Notes: generated by a model not told the origin, from the sequence alone. A DNA stretch of 64,000 bases from Sphingomonas sp. S1-29 (GCF_026167545.1 NZ_CP110678.1:1175501-1239500); one strand, 5' to 3'; counted from the stretch's first letter, positions 9,193-19,251 are shown. Numbers and translations: made by a program.

Positions 9193-10077
9193 TCATGCGG
9201 GGTCGACGAACGCGGGAGCCTCGGGCGGGACGGCGGCGTTGCGCCAGCGTTCGACGGTCACGGTTTCGATGCTGCCATCGTCGCGCGGTCGCCGCTGGAT
9301 CAGCGCGGCGCCCGATTGCGCGGTGCTGCCGATCGTCGCGCGGGTACGCACCCAGAAGGTGTTCGAGGCAAAGCGCGTGCCCGGCGGCGCGGTGACGTTC
9401 TGGTCGCTCAAATCCTGCTGGGTCAGGAAGCCCTGCCGGTCGCGCACCGCGATCAGCCGATCGACCACCGCGGGATCGTTGAACAGCAGCAGCAGCATCT
9501 CGCGATCGGCGGCGTTGAGGTTGATCTGGGTGATGCCGGGCAACGCGGTGACGAGGCGTTGCAGCCGGTCGGCGACCGCGCGCTCGACCCCGGCGAGGCG
9601 GATCGGGCGGAGATCGGTGATCGGCCCCTGCCCGCGGACATAGGCGATCGCCAGCAGCATCTGTTCCTCGTCGAGCCCGACCTGCCGCGCGATCGTGTTG
9701 AACATGATGACCGGAGCGGCCTCGCCCGAGCGCAGGCTGTTGATGTTGAAGCGCCCCTCGGCATCGGCGATCACCAGGTCGAAGGTACCGCCCTCGATCG
9801 CGATCCCGCTTTCGGCGAGCGCGCCCCAGGGTTCGGCGGCGTGATCGACCTGCGGCGCCTCGATCGCATCGCGGCGCAGCGCCACGAGCGCCGAGACTTC
9901 GCCGCCGCGCACGATCGCGAGCGCGCGCGACGCCTCGCGCATCCGCAGCGCGCCGTCGAGCGCGAGCTCCTCACGGTTGACCATCAGCAGCACGAGGCCG
10001 GTGGCGATCGCGACGAACAGCAGGACGTTGATGAGGATCATGCCCTCTTCGCCGGGCGGCGGGGGGCGGCGGGTCAT
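9193..10077 (-). CDS. gspK: Type II secretion minor pseudopilin GspK
   Basis: 294 residues. Short leader ending in Gly (MTRRPPPPGEEG), then a hydrophobic helix MILINVLLFVAIATG. As is normal for GspK, the conserved Glu at +5 of the mature pseudopilin is absent (Asn here). The large C-terminal region has the helix-hairpin-helix-like stretch LPGITQINLNAADREML typical of GspK. GspK caps the pseudopilus tip with GspI and GspJ. Its ATG overlaps the gspJ stop by 4 bp. Confidence 0.92.
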   Translation of the reverse strand: MTRRPPPPGEEGMILINVLLFVAIATGLVLLMVNREELALDGALRMREASRALAIVRGGEVSALVALRRDAIEAPQVDHAAEPWGALAESGIAIEGGTFDLVIADAEGRFNINSLRSGEAAPVIMFNTIARQVGLDEEQMLLAIAYVRGQGPITDLRPIRLAGVERAVADRLQRLVTALPGITQINLNAADREMLLLLFNDPAVVDRLIAVRDRQGFLTQQDLSDQNVTAPPGTRFASNTFWVRTRATIGSTAQSGAALIQRRPRDDGSIETVTVERWRNAAVPPEAPAFVDPA

Positions 10078-10682
10078 GGTGCCTGCTCGGGGCGCGCGGG
10101 GAGCGCGACGACGCGGCGGAGCGTGCCGCGGCCTTCGATGCCAAGCTCCATCTCGACCGCGCGCGGCCAGGCCTCGCCGGTTTCCTCGGACAGCGGCCAG
10201 GTTTCGCGCCAGCCGCCGTCCTCGAAGCGGAAGCGCGCGGCGGTGACCCCCGACAGCAACCGCTGCGGCGCGCCGCCGATCGAACGCAGCAGCGTGCCGC
10301 CGGCAAGGGTGTAGCGCACCTCGACCGGCGGGCCGCCAAATCCGGGGGCGACGCGGGTGAAGATCAGGTCGCGCCCGCTCGAGACGACGCGGCCGCGCGC
10401 GATCTGTTCGAGGTCGCTCGAGACGACGAACATCGCGCGGCTGACGTTCGCGAGCGAATCGAGCCGGGTGGCGGTGCGGGCCTGGACGCCGAGCACGCTG
10501 TCGACCAGCGCGAGCCCGGCGACCGCGATGAGCGCGAACAGGCCGAGCGAGATCATCAGTTCGAGGAGGGTGAAGCCTGCTTCTTCCTCGTTACAGTCCC
10601 TCACCCTTCCCACCCGGCTGCGCCGGGCGGGCCCCTTCCCTCTCCCGCAGGCGGGAGAGGGAAAAAGAGCCCATGTCTTCAC
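10074..10682 (-). CDS. gspJ: Type II secretion minor pseudopilin GspJ
   Basis: 202 residues from GTG 10682. The prepilin peptidase site is G-FTLLELMISLGLFAL with Glu at +5, followed by the soluble GspJ domain. The leader is about 35 residues because a palindromic repeat (10604-10665) is translated as residues 9-27 (PACGRGKGPARRSRVGRV). A second in-frame GTG at 10604 would give a normal short leader (VRDCNEEEAG). The GTG at 10682 overlaps the stop of the preceding gene (GTGA), favouring coupled initiation there. Part of the tip complex with GspK and GspI. Confidence 0.9.
   Translation of the reverse strand: MKTWALFPSPACGRGKGPARRSRVGRVRDCNEEEAGFTLLELMISLGLFALIAVAGLALVDSVLGVQARTATRLDSLANVSRAMFVVSSDLEQIARGRVVSSGRDLIFTRVAPGFGGPPVEVRYTLAGGTLLRSIGGAPQRLLSGVTAARFRFEDGGWRETWPLSEETGEAWPRAVEMELGIEGRGTLRRVVALPARPEQAP
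10604..10665. repeat. Family C palindromic repeat inside the gspJ leader
   Basis: Contains the core CTCTCCCGC-x-GCGGGAGAGG plus the companion GGGTGAGGGA seen again near 27898-28036. It lies in the first 27 codons of gspJ and is read through in frame. Confidence 0.75.
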
Positions 10683-11719
10683 GCGCCGCGGCTCATCGCC
10701 ACCTTCTGGTAGCCGTCGGGCCCAGCCACGACGATCGCCATGTCGCGCGCGACGCTGCCGTCCTCGCGGAAGCGTAGCGGGCCAGTCGCTGCCTCGTACG
10801 CGGGTTCACCGAGCAGCCCGGTGCGGTCGAGCGTGCTCTTTTCGCGTAGCTGGCGGCAGATCGCGGCGGCGTCATAGGCGAGCGCGGCGATCGCGCCGGG
10901 GGCGCCGCCCATCCGGCCTTCATAGGCGCCGGCAAAGGCGCCGAATGCCACCGGATCGGGGCTGGCGAGCCAGGCGCCGTCGAGCAGTTCGAGCGACGCC
11001 GGGCGGTGGTCGAGCGCCTGGACGGTGCCGAGCAGCTGGATGCCGCTGCCCTTCAGGTTGCGCGCGGCGGCCATCATCGTCTCGCCGCCGCCGGGGATCA
11101 TCACCGCGTCGGGCGCGTCACCGGCATTGGGCACGACGCCGCCGGGCAGCACCTCGATCCGCTGGACCGCCATGTTGAGCTCGCCCTGCAGCGCGTCGGC
11201 GGCGGTGGCGGCGGCGGTGGCCCAGGGGTTGCCGTCGCCGATCACCGCCACGCGGCGGATGCCGCGGGTGCGGGCGTAGCGCAGCACCGCGCCGGTCACC
11301 TGCGTTGCGGTGATTCCCATCACGAACGCGCCGGTCGAGCGCACGGCGGGGTCGTTCGAGAAGCAGATCACCGGCGCGCGGCCCGCCACCGCCTGCACCA
11401 CCCACCCTGCCTCGGCGGCGAGCAATGGCCCGAGCACCATCGCGCACTTGGCCTTCATCGCCGCCAGCGCCGCGGCCTGCGCGCCCGCGGGGGTGCCGCC
11501 GGTATCGAACACCTGGAGCAGCCTGGGCGTGTTTTCGGCGAGCATGGCGGCGCGCTGCATGCTAAGCCCCAGCGCCGAATGGGCGCCGGTCAGCGGCACC
11601 AGCAGGGCGATCGGCCGCTTGTCGGCCTTCTTCGCCGCCAGCAAGGGGGATGCGGCCCATGTCGCCGACGATACGACGAGGGTGGATCGCAGAAAACGAA
11701 GCGCTGCCCGCCGGTTCAT
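10679..11719 (-). CDS. Periplasmic binding protein, LivK/LpoA-like
   Basis: 346 residues. Tat- or Sec-like signal (MNRRAALRFLRSTLVVSSATWAA) followed by a type I periplasmic-binding fold (PIALLVPLTGAHSALG, RRVAVIGDGNPWA). Proteins of this type are ABC amino-acid receptors or the penicillin-binding-protein activator LpoA. No ABC permease or ATPase gene is nearby; instead the stop overlaps the gspJ start (GTGA), so it is co-expressed with gspJ and gspK. That linkage suggests a role tied to the secretion system or cell wall rather than uptake, but this is inference. ATG 11719 gives the signal peptide. Confidence 0.75.
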   Translation of the reverse strand: MNRRAALRFLRSTLVVSSATWAASPLLAAKKADKRPIALLVPLTGAHSALGLSMQRAAMLAENTPRLLQVFDTGGTPAGAQAAALAAMKAKCAMVLGPLLAAEAGWVVQAVAGRAPVICFSNDPAVRSTGAFVMGITATQVTGAVLRYARTRGIRRVAVIGDGNPWATAAATAADALQGELNMAVQRIEVLPGGVVPNAGDAPDAVMIPGGGETMMAAARNLKGSGIQLLGTVQALDHRPASLELLDGAWLASPDPVAFGAFAGAYEGRMGGAPGAIAALAYDAAAICRQLREKSTLDRTGLLGEPAYEAATGPLRFREDGSVARDMAIVVAGPDGYQKVAMSRGA

Positions 11720-12450
11720 CGCCGCTACTCCAGGATACAAGAATTCAGGCACGGCGGCGTATTACGCTGTTCGCCGGCATCGGCATAGCCGCTTACGTCG
11801 CGGCGATGGTGGCGACGATGCCCGCGAGCGTGTTTCTGAAGAACAAGCCGTGGCGCACCGGCGTCGCGGGCACGGTGTGGAACGGCGAAGTCGGGGTCGC
11901 CGGGGGCAGCGTGGTGGCGTGGGAATGGGCGCCGCTGCGCTCGCTGACCAGCCTGGGCTTCGCGGTCGACTGGACCGCCAAGGGGCCGGACACCGATCTT
12001 GGCGGGCAGGCGCTGCTGCGCGGCGGCGGGGTGCGGCTCGACAATGTCAGCGGGTCGGCCGATGCGTCGCTGCTGGCGGCGGTGTTCCCCAAGCTACCCT
12101 TTGCCTGCCAATTGACGATGCAGCTCGAGCTGCCGCGGCTCCGACTGGGTGGTGACGGCCAGCTGGTCGAGGGCAATGCGACGATCGATCCGGGCAGCTG
12201 CTCGGCGCGCGCCAAGGGTGCGGCGGTGCCGGGGATCGCGAGCGCGACGCCGGCGATGATCCTGACCGCCGAACATATCGGCACCGAGAGCCGCATCCGG
12301 CTGGCACCGATCGGCCAGCGGCGGCGGACGCTGATCGACGCGACGCTGAACGAGGATGGCGGGTATAAGGTGCAATTGACACAGGACGGCGCGGCGATGC
12401 TGCCGTTTACCGGGTTGCCCGCGGGGGTCGGGATCGAGAGCGAATTGTAG
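11650..12450 (+). CDS. gspN: Type II secretion protein GspN
   Basis: 266 residues. One N-terminal membrane helix (FAGIGIAAYVAAMVATMP) then a periplasmic domain with NKPWRTGVAGTVWNGEVGVAGG and ADASLLAAVFPKLPF, typical of GspN, an accessory component of some T2SS. The only ordinary start codons in frame are ATG 11650 and 11659. Both lie inside the 5' end of the divergent binding-protein gene, so the two genes overlap head-to-head by about 70 bases and GspN has an unusually long 36-residue cytoplasmic tail before the helix. A rarer start nearer 11740 cannot be excluded. Confidence 0.8.
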   Translation: MRPMSPTIRRGWIAENEALPAGSSPLLQDTRIQARRRITLFAGIGIAAYVAAMVATMPASVFLKNKPWRTGVAGTVWNGEVGVAGGSVVAWEWAPLRSLTSLGFAVDWTAKGPDTDLGGQALLRGGGVRLDNVSGSADASLLAAVFPKLPFACQLTMQLELPRLRLGGDGQLVEGNATIDPGSCSARAKGAAVPGIASATPAMILTAEHIGTESRIRLAPIGQRRRTLIDATLNEDGGYKVQLTQDGAAMLPFTGLPAGVGIESEL

Positions 12451-12457
12451 CGCCTTG

Positions 12458-12565
12458 CCGTTCGTGCTGCGCTTGTCGAGCCGAAGGCGGGCGTAGCCCT
12501 TCCACCGTCCTTCTTGTCGGCGGTGGAGAAGAAGTGCGGTCCTTCGACAAGCTCAGGACGAACGG
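12458..12565. repeat. Family A inverted pair (GACAAGCTCAG type)
   Basis: A copy of CCGTTCGTGC...GCTTGTCGAG at 12458-12480 faces a copy of CCTTCGACAAGCTCAGGACG at 12541-12565 across about 60 bases. The pair fills most of the gap between gspN and gspF. No gene is seen here. Confidence 0.85.
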
Positions 12566-12581
12566 CCTTTAGGGCGCGCGG

Positions 12582-13808
12582 CTAAATCGCGACCAGATTG
12601 TTGAGGTTGATGATCGGCAGCAGGATCGCCAGCACCATCATCAGCACCAGCCCGCCCATCAGCAGCAGCACCAAAGGTTCGACCAAGGCGACCAGCGTGG
12701 CGACCAGCCCGTCCAACTCGCGTTCGAGCTCGCCCGACGCGCGGGCGAGCGCGGGGGCCAAGCGGCCGCTGGCTTCGCCGCTGGCGACGATCGCGACGAG
12801 CATCGTCGGGAAGACCCCCGATTCGGCCATCGCGGCGCGCAGGCTCACGCCTTCGCGGACACGCGCGGCGATGCCGAGCGCCTTGGTGCGGACGTGGAGG
12901 TTGGGGGTGACCGCGGCGGCGGCCTGGAGCGCCTCGACCAGCGGCACCGCGCTGCCGACCAGGGTGGCGAGGCTGCCTGCGAAGCGCGCGGCGTTGAACT
13001 GGCGGCTGAAGCGCGCGAACGGCTTGGTCTCGCTGAAGAAGCGATGCAGCCGCAGCCGGTTGGCAGGGACGCGCGACCAGCGGCCGAACAGCAGGAAGGC
13101 GATCGCCGCGGCGAGCAGCATGTACAGCCCGTAATGCTGCAACCCCGCACTGACCGCGATCAGCGCGCGGGTCAGGAACGGCAGCTCGGCCCCGCGTGAC
13201 ACGAAGACGCGAACGATGTCGGGGACGACATAGACCATCAGCAGCGCCATCATCCCGAAGCTGACCGTCGCGAGCAGCGCGGGATAGAGCAGCGCCAACT
13301 GCATCTTCTGGCCATTGGCCTGCCGCGCTTCGACGAATTCGGCGAGGTGATCGAGGACGCTGGGGAGCTTGCCCGATTGTTCGCCCGCCGCGACCGAGGC
13401 GCGGTAGAATTCGGGGAAGGCCTGCGGCTGTTGCCCAAGCGCGGCGGCGAAGCTGCGTCCGTCGAGGATCGCACCGCGCACGTCGGTGAGCAGCGCCGAA
13501 ACCGCGGGGACTTCGGACTGCGCGGCGACGAGGCGGACCGATTCCTCGATCGGGATGTCCGAGCCGACCAAGGTCGAGATCTGGCGCGTGACGGTCGACA
13601 ATTGCCGCGCGCTCATCCCCTTGCGGCGAAGCGACGGCAGCCGGAATGAACCGACCGACGGCCCGCGATCATTGGCGGGCTCGACCGAAAGCGGCAGCAG
13701 CGCCTGTTCACGCAGCGCCGCGCGCGCGGCGGCGGGCGACGATGCCTCGATCATCCCCTTGCGCGATGCGCCGCTGCGATCGGCGGCGCGATAGGCATAA
13801 GCGGTCAT
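12582..13808 (-). CDS. gspF: Type II secretion inner-membrane platform protein GspF
   Basis: 408 residues with two GspF/PilC domains (about residues 70-190 and 270-390) and three strong membrane helices (LLYPALLATVSFGMMALLMVYV, the YMLLAAAIAFLLFG segment, and the C-terminal LLMGGLVLMMVLAILLPI). The N-terminus MTAYAYRAADRSG and MSARQLSTVTRQISTLVGSDIPIEES are family marks. GspF is the polytopic platform that couples the GspE ATPase to pseudopilus assembly. Lies alone rather than next to gspE, from which it is separated by about 2.3 kb. Confidence 0.95.
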   Translation of the reverse strand: MTAYAYRAADRSGASRKGMIEASSPAAARAALREQALLPLSVEPANDRGPSVGSFRLPSLRRKGMSARQLSTVTRQISTLVGSDIPIEESVRLVAAQSEVPAVSALLTDVRGAILDGRSFAAALGQQPQAFPEFYRASVAAGEQSGKLPSVLDHLAEFVEARQANGQKMQLALLYPALLATVSFGMMALLMVYVVPDIVRVFVSRGAELPFLTRALIAVSAGLQHYGLYMLLAAAIAFLLFGRWSRVPANRLRLHRFFSETKPFARFSRQFNAARFAGSLATLVGSAVPLVEALQAAAAVTPNLHVRTKALGIAARVREGVSLRAAMAESGVFPTMLVAIVASGEASGRLAPALARASGELERELDGLVATLVALVEPLVLLLMGGLVLMMVLAILLPIINLNNLVAI

Positions 13809-13935
13809 CGCGCTGCCCCGATCGCGCTGCGCTCGGGGCGGACGTCATCGCGTGCGGTAGGGTCGGTGCCGGCCATGCGCGCCATTAAGCACAGCCGGCG
13901 TTCGCAGGACAGGTTTGTCGGTAAGGTTCGATCGA

Positions 13936-14742
13936 TCAGCCGGGCAGGTTGACGCGAATTCGGCGAAAGCGCGCCTCGATGAAGCTGTACACCCCGAACA
14001 GCGCGAGCCCGATGCCGGTCGCCGCCAACAGCCATTTGCCGCCGGGCTGCGATTCGAGCGCGGTCAGCGCGTCGGCCATGCCACCGGCTTCGCTGGCGCG
14101 CGACTGCCACGCGGCTACGCTGAAGAAGCCCGCGATGATCAGGAACACCAAGCCGCGCGCGCCGTAGCCGATGCGACCCATCGTGCAGACATAGCCGGGT
14201 GCCGGCGCATCGCCGCGCAATTCGGTGATGAAATCGCCCTTATAGGCCTTCTTGAACTGCTGGAACGCCGCGACCAGCAGGCCGATCGCGACCGCGGCGA
14301 CCAGGAAGCGGCCGAGCGGCTGGGTCAGCAACCACGCGGTCCAGTCGCGCGCGCTTTCGTCGCCGGGCGACTGGCCGCCCGAAGCGCCGAGGTCGAGCGC
14401 GAGCTTGGCGGCGGTCCAGGCGAGGATGACATGCGCGATGCCGCTGATCGCGTGCGCAGCGCGCTTGAGGTTGCCCTTGCCGTCATGCGCGATCCGCTCG
14501 GGATCGGCGACGGCTTCGGTCAGCCGCCAGACGGCATAGCCGAGCAACCCCGCCGCGACGATCGCGAGCAGCACCTGGCCGAAGGGCTGGCGGGCGAGCG
14601 AGGCGATTGCGCCCTGATTGTCGGCGGTTTGGCCGCCCCCCATCGCCGCGGTGATCGCGAACCAGCCGATCAGCAGATAGACCAGCCCGCGCGCGGCGAA
14701 GCCCAACCGGGCGAGCATGGTGGCATTGGCGTCGGACAGCAT
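13936..14742 (-). CDS. DUF1206 membrane protein
   Basis: 268 residues with three repeats of a two-helix unit. Each begins with a variant of ARLGFAARGLVYLLIGWFA (also AAHAISGIAHVILAWTA and GRIGYGARGLVFLIIAGFF), the hallmark of DUF1206. Inner membrane; function unknown in the family. ATG 14742. It lies inside the scattered gsp locus with no clear link to secretion. Confidence 0.85.
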   Translation of the reverse strand: MLSDANATMLARLGFAARGLVYLLIGWFAITAAMGGGQTADNQGAIASLARQPFGQVLLAIVAAGLLGYAVWRLTEAVADPERIAHDGKGNLKRAAHAISGIAHVILAWTAAKLALDLGASGGQSPGDESARDWTAWLLTQPLGRFLVAAVAIGLLVAAFQQFKKAYKGDFITELRGDAPAPGYVCTMGRIGYGARGLVFLIIAGFFSVAAWQSRASEAGGMADALTALESQPGGKWLLAATGIGLALFGVYSFIEARFRRIRVNLPG

Positions 14743-14808
14743 CGCGATTTTCCCCTTTTTCGTTGCGGGGGCATAACAGGTGGCACCGCGCTGGGTTCCT
14801 GCCCGCGA

Positions 14809-15783
14809 TCAGAACACCGCGTGATCGCCGCGTTCGGCCTGCGCCTGCCCGGCCAGGAGTTGTGCGTGATAGTCGGCGAGCGTCTGGGTGCCGGTCGAGG
14901 GGGTGGCGTCGGCGTCGTAACGGCCGGTTTGGGGATCGAGCACGAGCATCGATTCGGTCGCATAATAGCGCCCTATCCGCGCGAGTTCGGCCTTGGCCGC
15001 GAGCGGCGGGGCGATGCGGCCGAGCGCCGACAGCGTAGCGATGATCGTGTCGAGCAGCTTTACCGGCACCTGGCGAAAGCGCGGCGGGCGGCCGAGCAGG
15101 GCGAACAGCGCCTCGCCCTGCTGGCGCGGGGTTTGCGCGGGACCGGGGCCGCCGATCGGCAGGATGCGGTTCCAGCGGCGGGGGTCGTCGAGGCAATCGA
15201 CCAGATAGGCGGCGAGATCGTCGTCGCTGATCGGCTTGCACGCGGTGAGGCTGCCATCGCCGAAGAGCAGATAGGGTTTGCCGCTGCGGACCCGCTCGAC
15301 CTGGCCCGAGAGCGATTTGAAGAAGGCGGTGGGGCGGACGATCGAATAGCGGAGCCCCGAGGCGATGAGCTCGGCTTCGAAGGCGAGCTTGGCGTGCTGG
15401 AAGGCGAGCAGCGGCTTCTGGACGCAGATCGCCGAGAGCTGGATGAAATGGGGGATGCCGGCGGCTTTGGCGGCGGCGAGGGCGTTGCTGTGCGCGGCGT
15501 GGTCGATCGCCCAGGCGTCGGCGGGGGTGCCGGTGCGCGAGGCCAGGCACGAGATGATGGCGTCGAAGCGATCGCCTGCGATGGCGGTGGGGAGCGCGGC
15601 GGGGTCGGTGATGGTGCCGTGGCGGAGGGTTGGGTTTGGGTTGGGTCCGGGATGCCCCTCCCCCGTTCGCACTGAGCTTGTCGAAGTGCCGTTCTTTTCT
15701 TCGGGTATGGGGGAAGCGTGGGGGTCCACGTCTAGCGTTGCGCCGGGACGGACGAAGCAGATGGTTTCGTATCCCCGCGCCAC
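14809..15783 (-). CDS. NAD(P)-binding reductase, divinyl chlorophyllide 8-vinyl-reductase-like
   Basis: At least 324 residues, NmrA/atypical SDR type. The body (HFIQLSAICVQKPLLAFQHAKLAFE, IVRPTAFFKSLSGQVERV, GDGSLTACKPISDDDLAAYLVDC) and the C-terminus (DPQTGRYDADATPSTGTQTL) resemble BciA vinyl reductases. The frame stays open upstream of the GTG at 15783 and encodes the essential Rossmann motif RILVLGATGTIGRATVRAL (about 15783-15840). The real protein must therefore start earlier, but no ATG, GTG or TTG is seen before the frame enters palindromic repeats. A repeat is also translated in frame at 15663-15690 (NGTSTSSVRT). No other bacteriochlorophyll gene is present. It may be a relic, or use a rare start. 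Confidence 0.6.
   Translation of the reverse strand: MARGYETICFVRPGATLDVDPHASPIPEEKNGTSTSSVRTGEGHPGPNPNPTLRHGTITDPAALPTAIAGDRFDAIISCLASRTGTPADAWAIDHAAHSNALAAAKAAGIPHFIQLSAICVQKPLLAFQHAKLAFEAELIASGLRYSIVRPTAFFKSLSGQVERVRSGKPYLLFGDGSLTACKPISDDDLAAYLVDCLDDPRRWNRILPIGGPGPAQTPRQQGEALFALLGRPPRFRQVPVKLLDTIIATLSALGRIAPPLAAKAELARIGRYYATESMLVLDPQTGRYDADATPSTGTQTLADYHAQLLAGQAQAERGDHAVF
15663..15690. repeat. Family A repeat inside the reductase gene
   Basis: CGTTCGCACTGAGCTTGTCG followed by AAGTGCC, the same core as at 12541 and 41622. It is read in frame on the minus strand as TSTSSVRTG and interrupts the region between the first two Rossmann strands. Confidence 0.8.
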
Positions 15784-15884
15784 CAGCGCGCGGACGGTGG
15801 CTCGGCCGATGGTGCCGGTCGCGCCGAGGACCAGGATGCGCCGGGGTGGCTGGTTGGGGTGGGCTATTTCATCCTCCTCACTAC

Positions 15885-15961
15885 CCGTTCGTTTCGAGCG
15901 TAGTCGAGAAAACGGGCCGGGCGCTGCGTGGCGGTTTCTCGACTACGCTCGAAACGAACGG
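15885..15961. repeat. Perfect 27-bp inverted repeat
   Basis: Left arm 15885-15911 (starts CCGTTCGTTTCGAGCG) and right arm 15935-15961 (ends CGCTCGAAACGAACGG) are exact reverse complements with a 23-base spacer. Related to the family A repeats by the CCGTTCG ends but with a different core (GTAGTCGAGAAA). It sits just upstream of the reductase Rossmann motif. Confidence 0.85.
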
Positions 15962-15972
15962 AGATATCTACC

Positions 15973-16096
15973 CCCCCGTTCGTCCCGAGTAGGGGCTGAG
16001 CTTGGCGAAGACCCGTATCGAAGGACGTTGCCCCAAGCGGACGGGTGCTTCGATACGCCGCTTCGACAAGCTCAGCGGCTACTCAGCACGAACGGG
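15973..16096. repeat. Degenerate family A repeat pair
   Basis: CCGTTCGTCCCGAGTAGGGG plus GCTGAGCTTGG on the left and CTTCGACAAGCTCAGCGGCT plus ACTCAGCACGAACGGGG on the right form an imperfect inverted pair. With the 27-bp inverted repeat it fills the whole gap between the reductase and gspE (15841-16109). No gene is seen there. Confidence 0.75.
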
Positions 16097-16109
16097 GAGC
16101 GCGCAGGGC

Positions 16110-17608
<1,499 letters not shown>

Positions 17609-17612
<4 letters not shown>

Positions 17613-18106
17613 TGCGCGAACTCGATCGTGGCGGCGACATGGCCCGGCGTCGGGCGGCGGACGATGTCGGTGCGAACGACGCCGAGCGCCGAGGAACGGC
17701 TGACCTCGGCGATCCAGCCGACAACATTGTCATAGCTCGCGTCGGTGACCGCGGCGCGGACGCCGCCTTCGATGGGGGTTACGGTCGGAGCGAGGCCGAA
17801 GCCCTGCGCGGCGCCGGTGACGATCGCCTCGGGCGGGCCTTCGCGGCGAGTGGCATTGGGGGTGAGCGTGCCCGCCGCGCGGATGCGGGCGTTGAGCGTT
17901 TCATAGGTGCGGATGTCGGCCTGCGCCTCAGCCCGCGCGTCCTGGATCGGCTTGATGACGCCGTAGACCAGCACCACCGCGGCGAGCAGCGTGCCGAGTA
18001 TCGAAACGAGGAGGCGCTCGCGCTGGGTAAGCCCGCTCCACCAGGTGTCGAGGCGGAGCAATGCGCTTTCGATCCGGCTGCGTTCGATGATTCGGATCGT
18101 TCTCAT
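17609..18106 (-). CDS. gspM: Type II secretion protein GspM
   Basis: 165 residues: cytoplasmic segment with TQRERLLVSILGT, one membrane helix (LLAAVVLVYGVIKPI), then a small periplasmic ferredoxin-like domain. GspM partners GspL. ATG 18106 overlaps the gspL stop (ATGA) and its stop overlaps the gspE start, so the three are coupled. Confidence 0.9.
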
Positions 18107-19194
18107 GCGCCGGTCGCCGTCAATCGGAGGGTGCCGCCGGGACCTTGCACGACGCGGCCGGTGATCCGCGCGTCGGCGAGCGCCGCGGTGATTCGCGCGG
18201 CGGTGCCGGGCTGGAGCGAATCGAGATCGAGGATCAGCGTCGATCCCTCGAAGCGCATCGAGCGGACGGTGATCGCGCTCGCGACCGGGGCGAGCGCGCC
18301 CGATACGCGGGTAACGAGCGGCAGGAAGGCGCTGGCGCGGCCGGGTTCGGGGAGCATGTCGGCGACCGAGCCCGCGAGGTCGGCGGCGTTGGTGGGGGTG
18401 CCCGGCGCGGCGGTGGCGACGAGCAGCCGCGTCTCGTCCTGGCGGCGATCGGCGATCGCGCGCAGCATGAGCGTGTCGGCGACCGCGATCGAGGCATGCG
18501 CGACGATGCCGAGCCCGATCACCCAGGCCAGGCGGCGGCGATAGGTGGGCACCGCGACCCGGCGGCGGGCATAGATGCCGGTGCGAAGATCGAGCGCGGG
18601 GTTGGCGAGCCGGCGGGTGAGCGGCGCCTCTCCCATCTCGGCGGGAAGCGCGCCCATGTCTTCGGGCAGCGGCGCGCCGTAGGCGCGGATCGCAGGACGG
18701 CCCGCGGCGTCCCAGGCGGTGCGCAGCACCGGGGCGGGCAGCGCGAAGCCGGTGCCGTCGCCTGCGCGCACCACCGCGCGGGTGTCGCCCAACTGCACCG
18801 CCCATTCGCCCGGATCGGGCTGCGGCAGCGCGAGCGCGTCGGGGACGATCGCGGCGGCGCCGAGCCCGGCTTCGTCGGCAATTGCCGCCCACACTTCCAT
18901 CCGTTCGTGGCGGACGACGCCGACCAGATAGCGTTTGGGCGCAATTTCGGCACCGAGCACCAGATGCACCGCATCGAGCGAATCGGCGATCATCTCCTCG
19001 ACCGCAAAGGGCAACGCCTCGATCCGCTTGGCGCGGGAGGGCAGCGGCAGATCGACCGCCAGCAGCCGCACATCCTCGGTCGGCACGAGCAAGGTTGCCG
19101 GGCCATCGCCATCGGCTATGGTGACGCTGCCGCCGTCGAGCGTCCAGACGCCCGCTGCGGGGCGCGGGTCTGCGGGGGTTCGCTGGTGGCTCAT
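18103..19194 (-). CDS. gspL: Type II secretion protein GspL
   Basis: 363 residues. N-terminal actin-like cytoplasmic domain with LPLPSRAKRIEALPFAVEE, the GspE-binding part, a membrane helix near residue 250 (WVIGLGIVAHASIAVAD) and a C-terminal periplasmic ferredoxin-like domain. GspL ties GspE to the membrane. ATG 19194 fits the family N-terminus; an ATG 48 bases upstream (19242) is also in frame. Diverges from gspG about 57 bases away, so both gsp operons share one control region. Confidence 0.9.
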   Translation of the reverse strand: MSHQRTPADPRPAAGVWTLDGGSVTIADGDGPATLLVPTEDVRLLAVDLPLPSRAKRIEALPFAVEEMIADSLDAVHLVLGAEIAPKRYLVGVVRHERMEVWAAIADEAGLGAAAIVPDALALPQPDPGEWAVQLGDTRAVVRAGDGTGFALPAPVLRTAWDAAGRPAIRAYGAPLPEDMGALPAEMGEAPLTRRLANPALDLRTGIYARRRVAVPTYRRRLAWVIGLGIVAHASIAVADTLMLRAIADRRQDETRLLVATAAPGTPTNAADLAGSVADMLPEPGRASAFLPLVTRVSGALAPVASAITVRSMRFEGSTLILDLDSLQPGTAARITAALADARITGRVVQGPGGTLRLTATGA

Positions 19195-19251
19195 GCCGGG
19201 GGCGCCATCGATTGTAACATTGCTTTCATGGACCGGTCGCATGGGGCGTGG

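Noticed and set aside
15841..16109. A small gene in the gap before gspE
   Set aside because: All open frames there are translations of the palindromic repeats, without a start or ribosome site.
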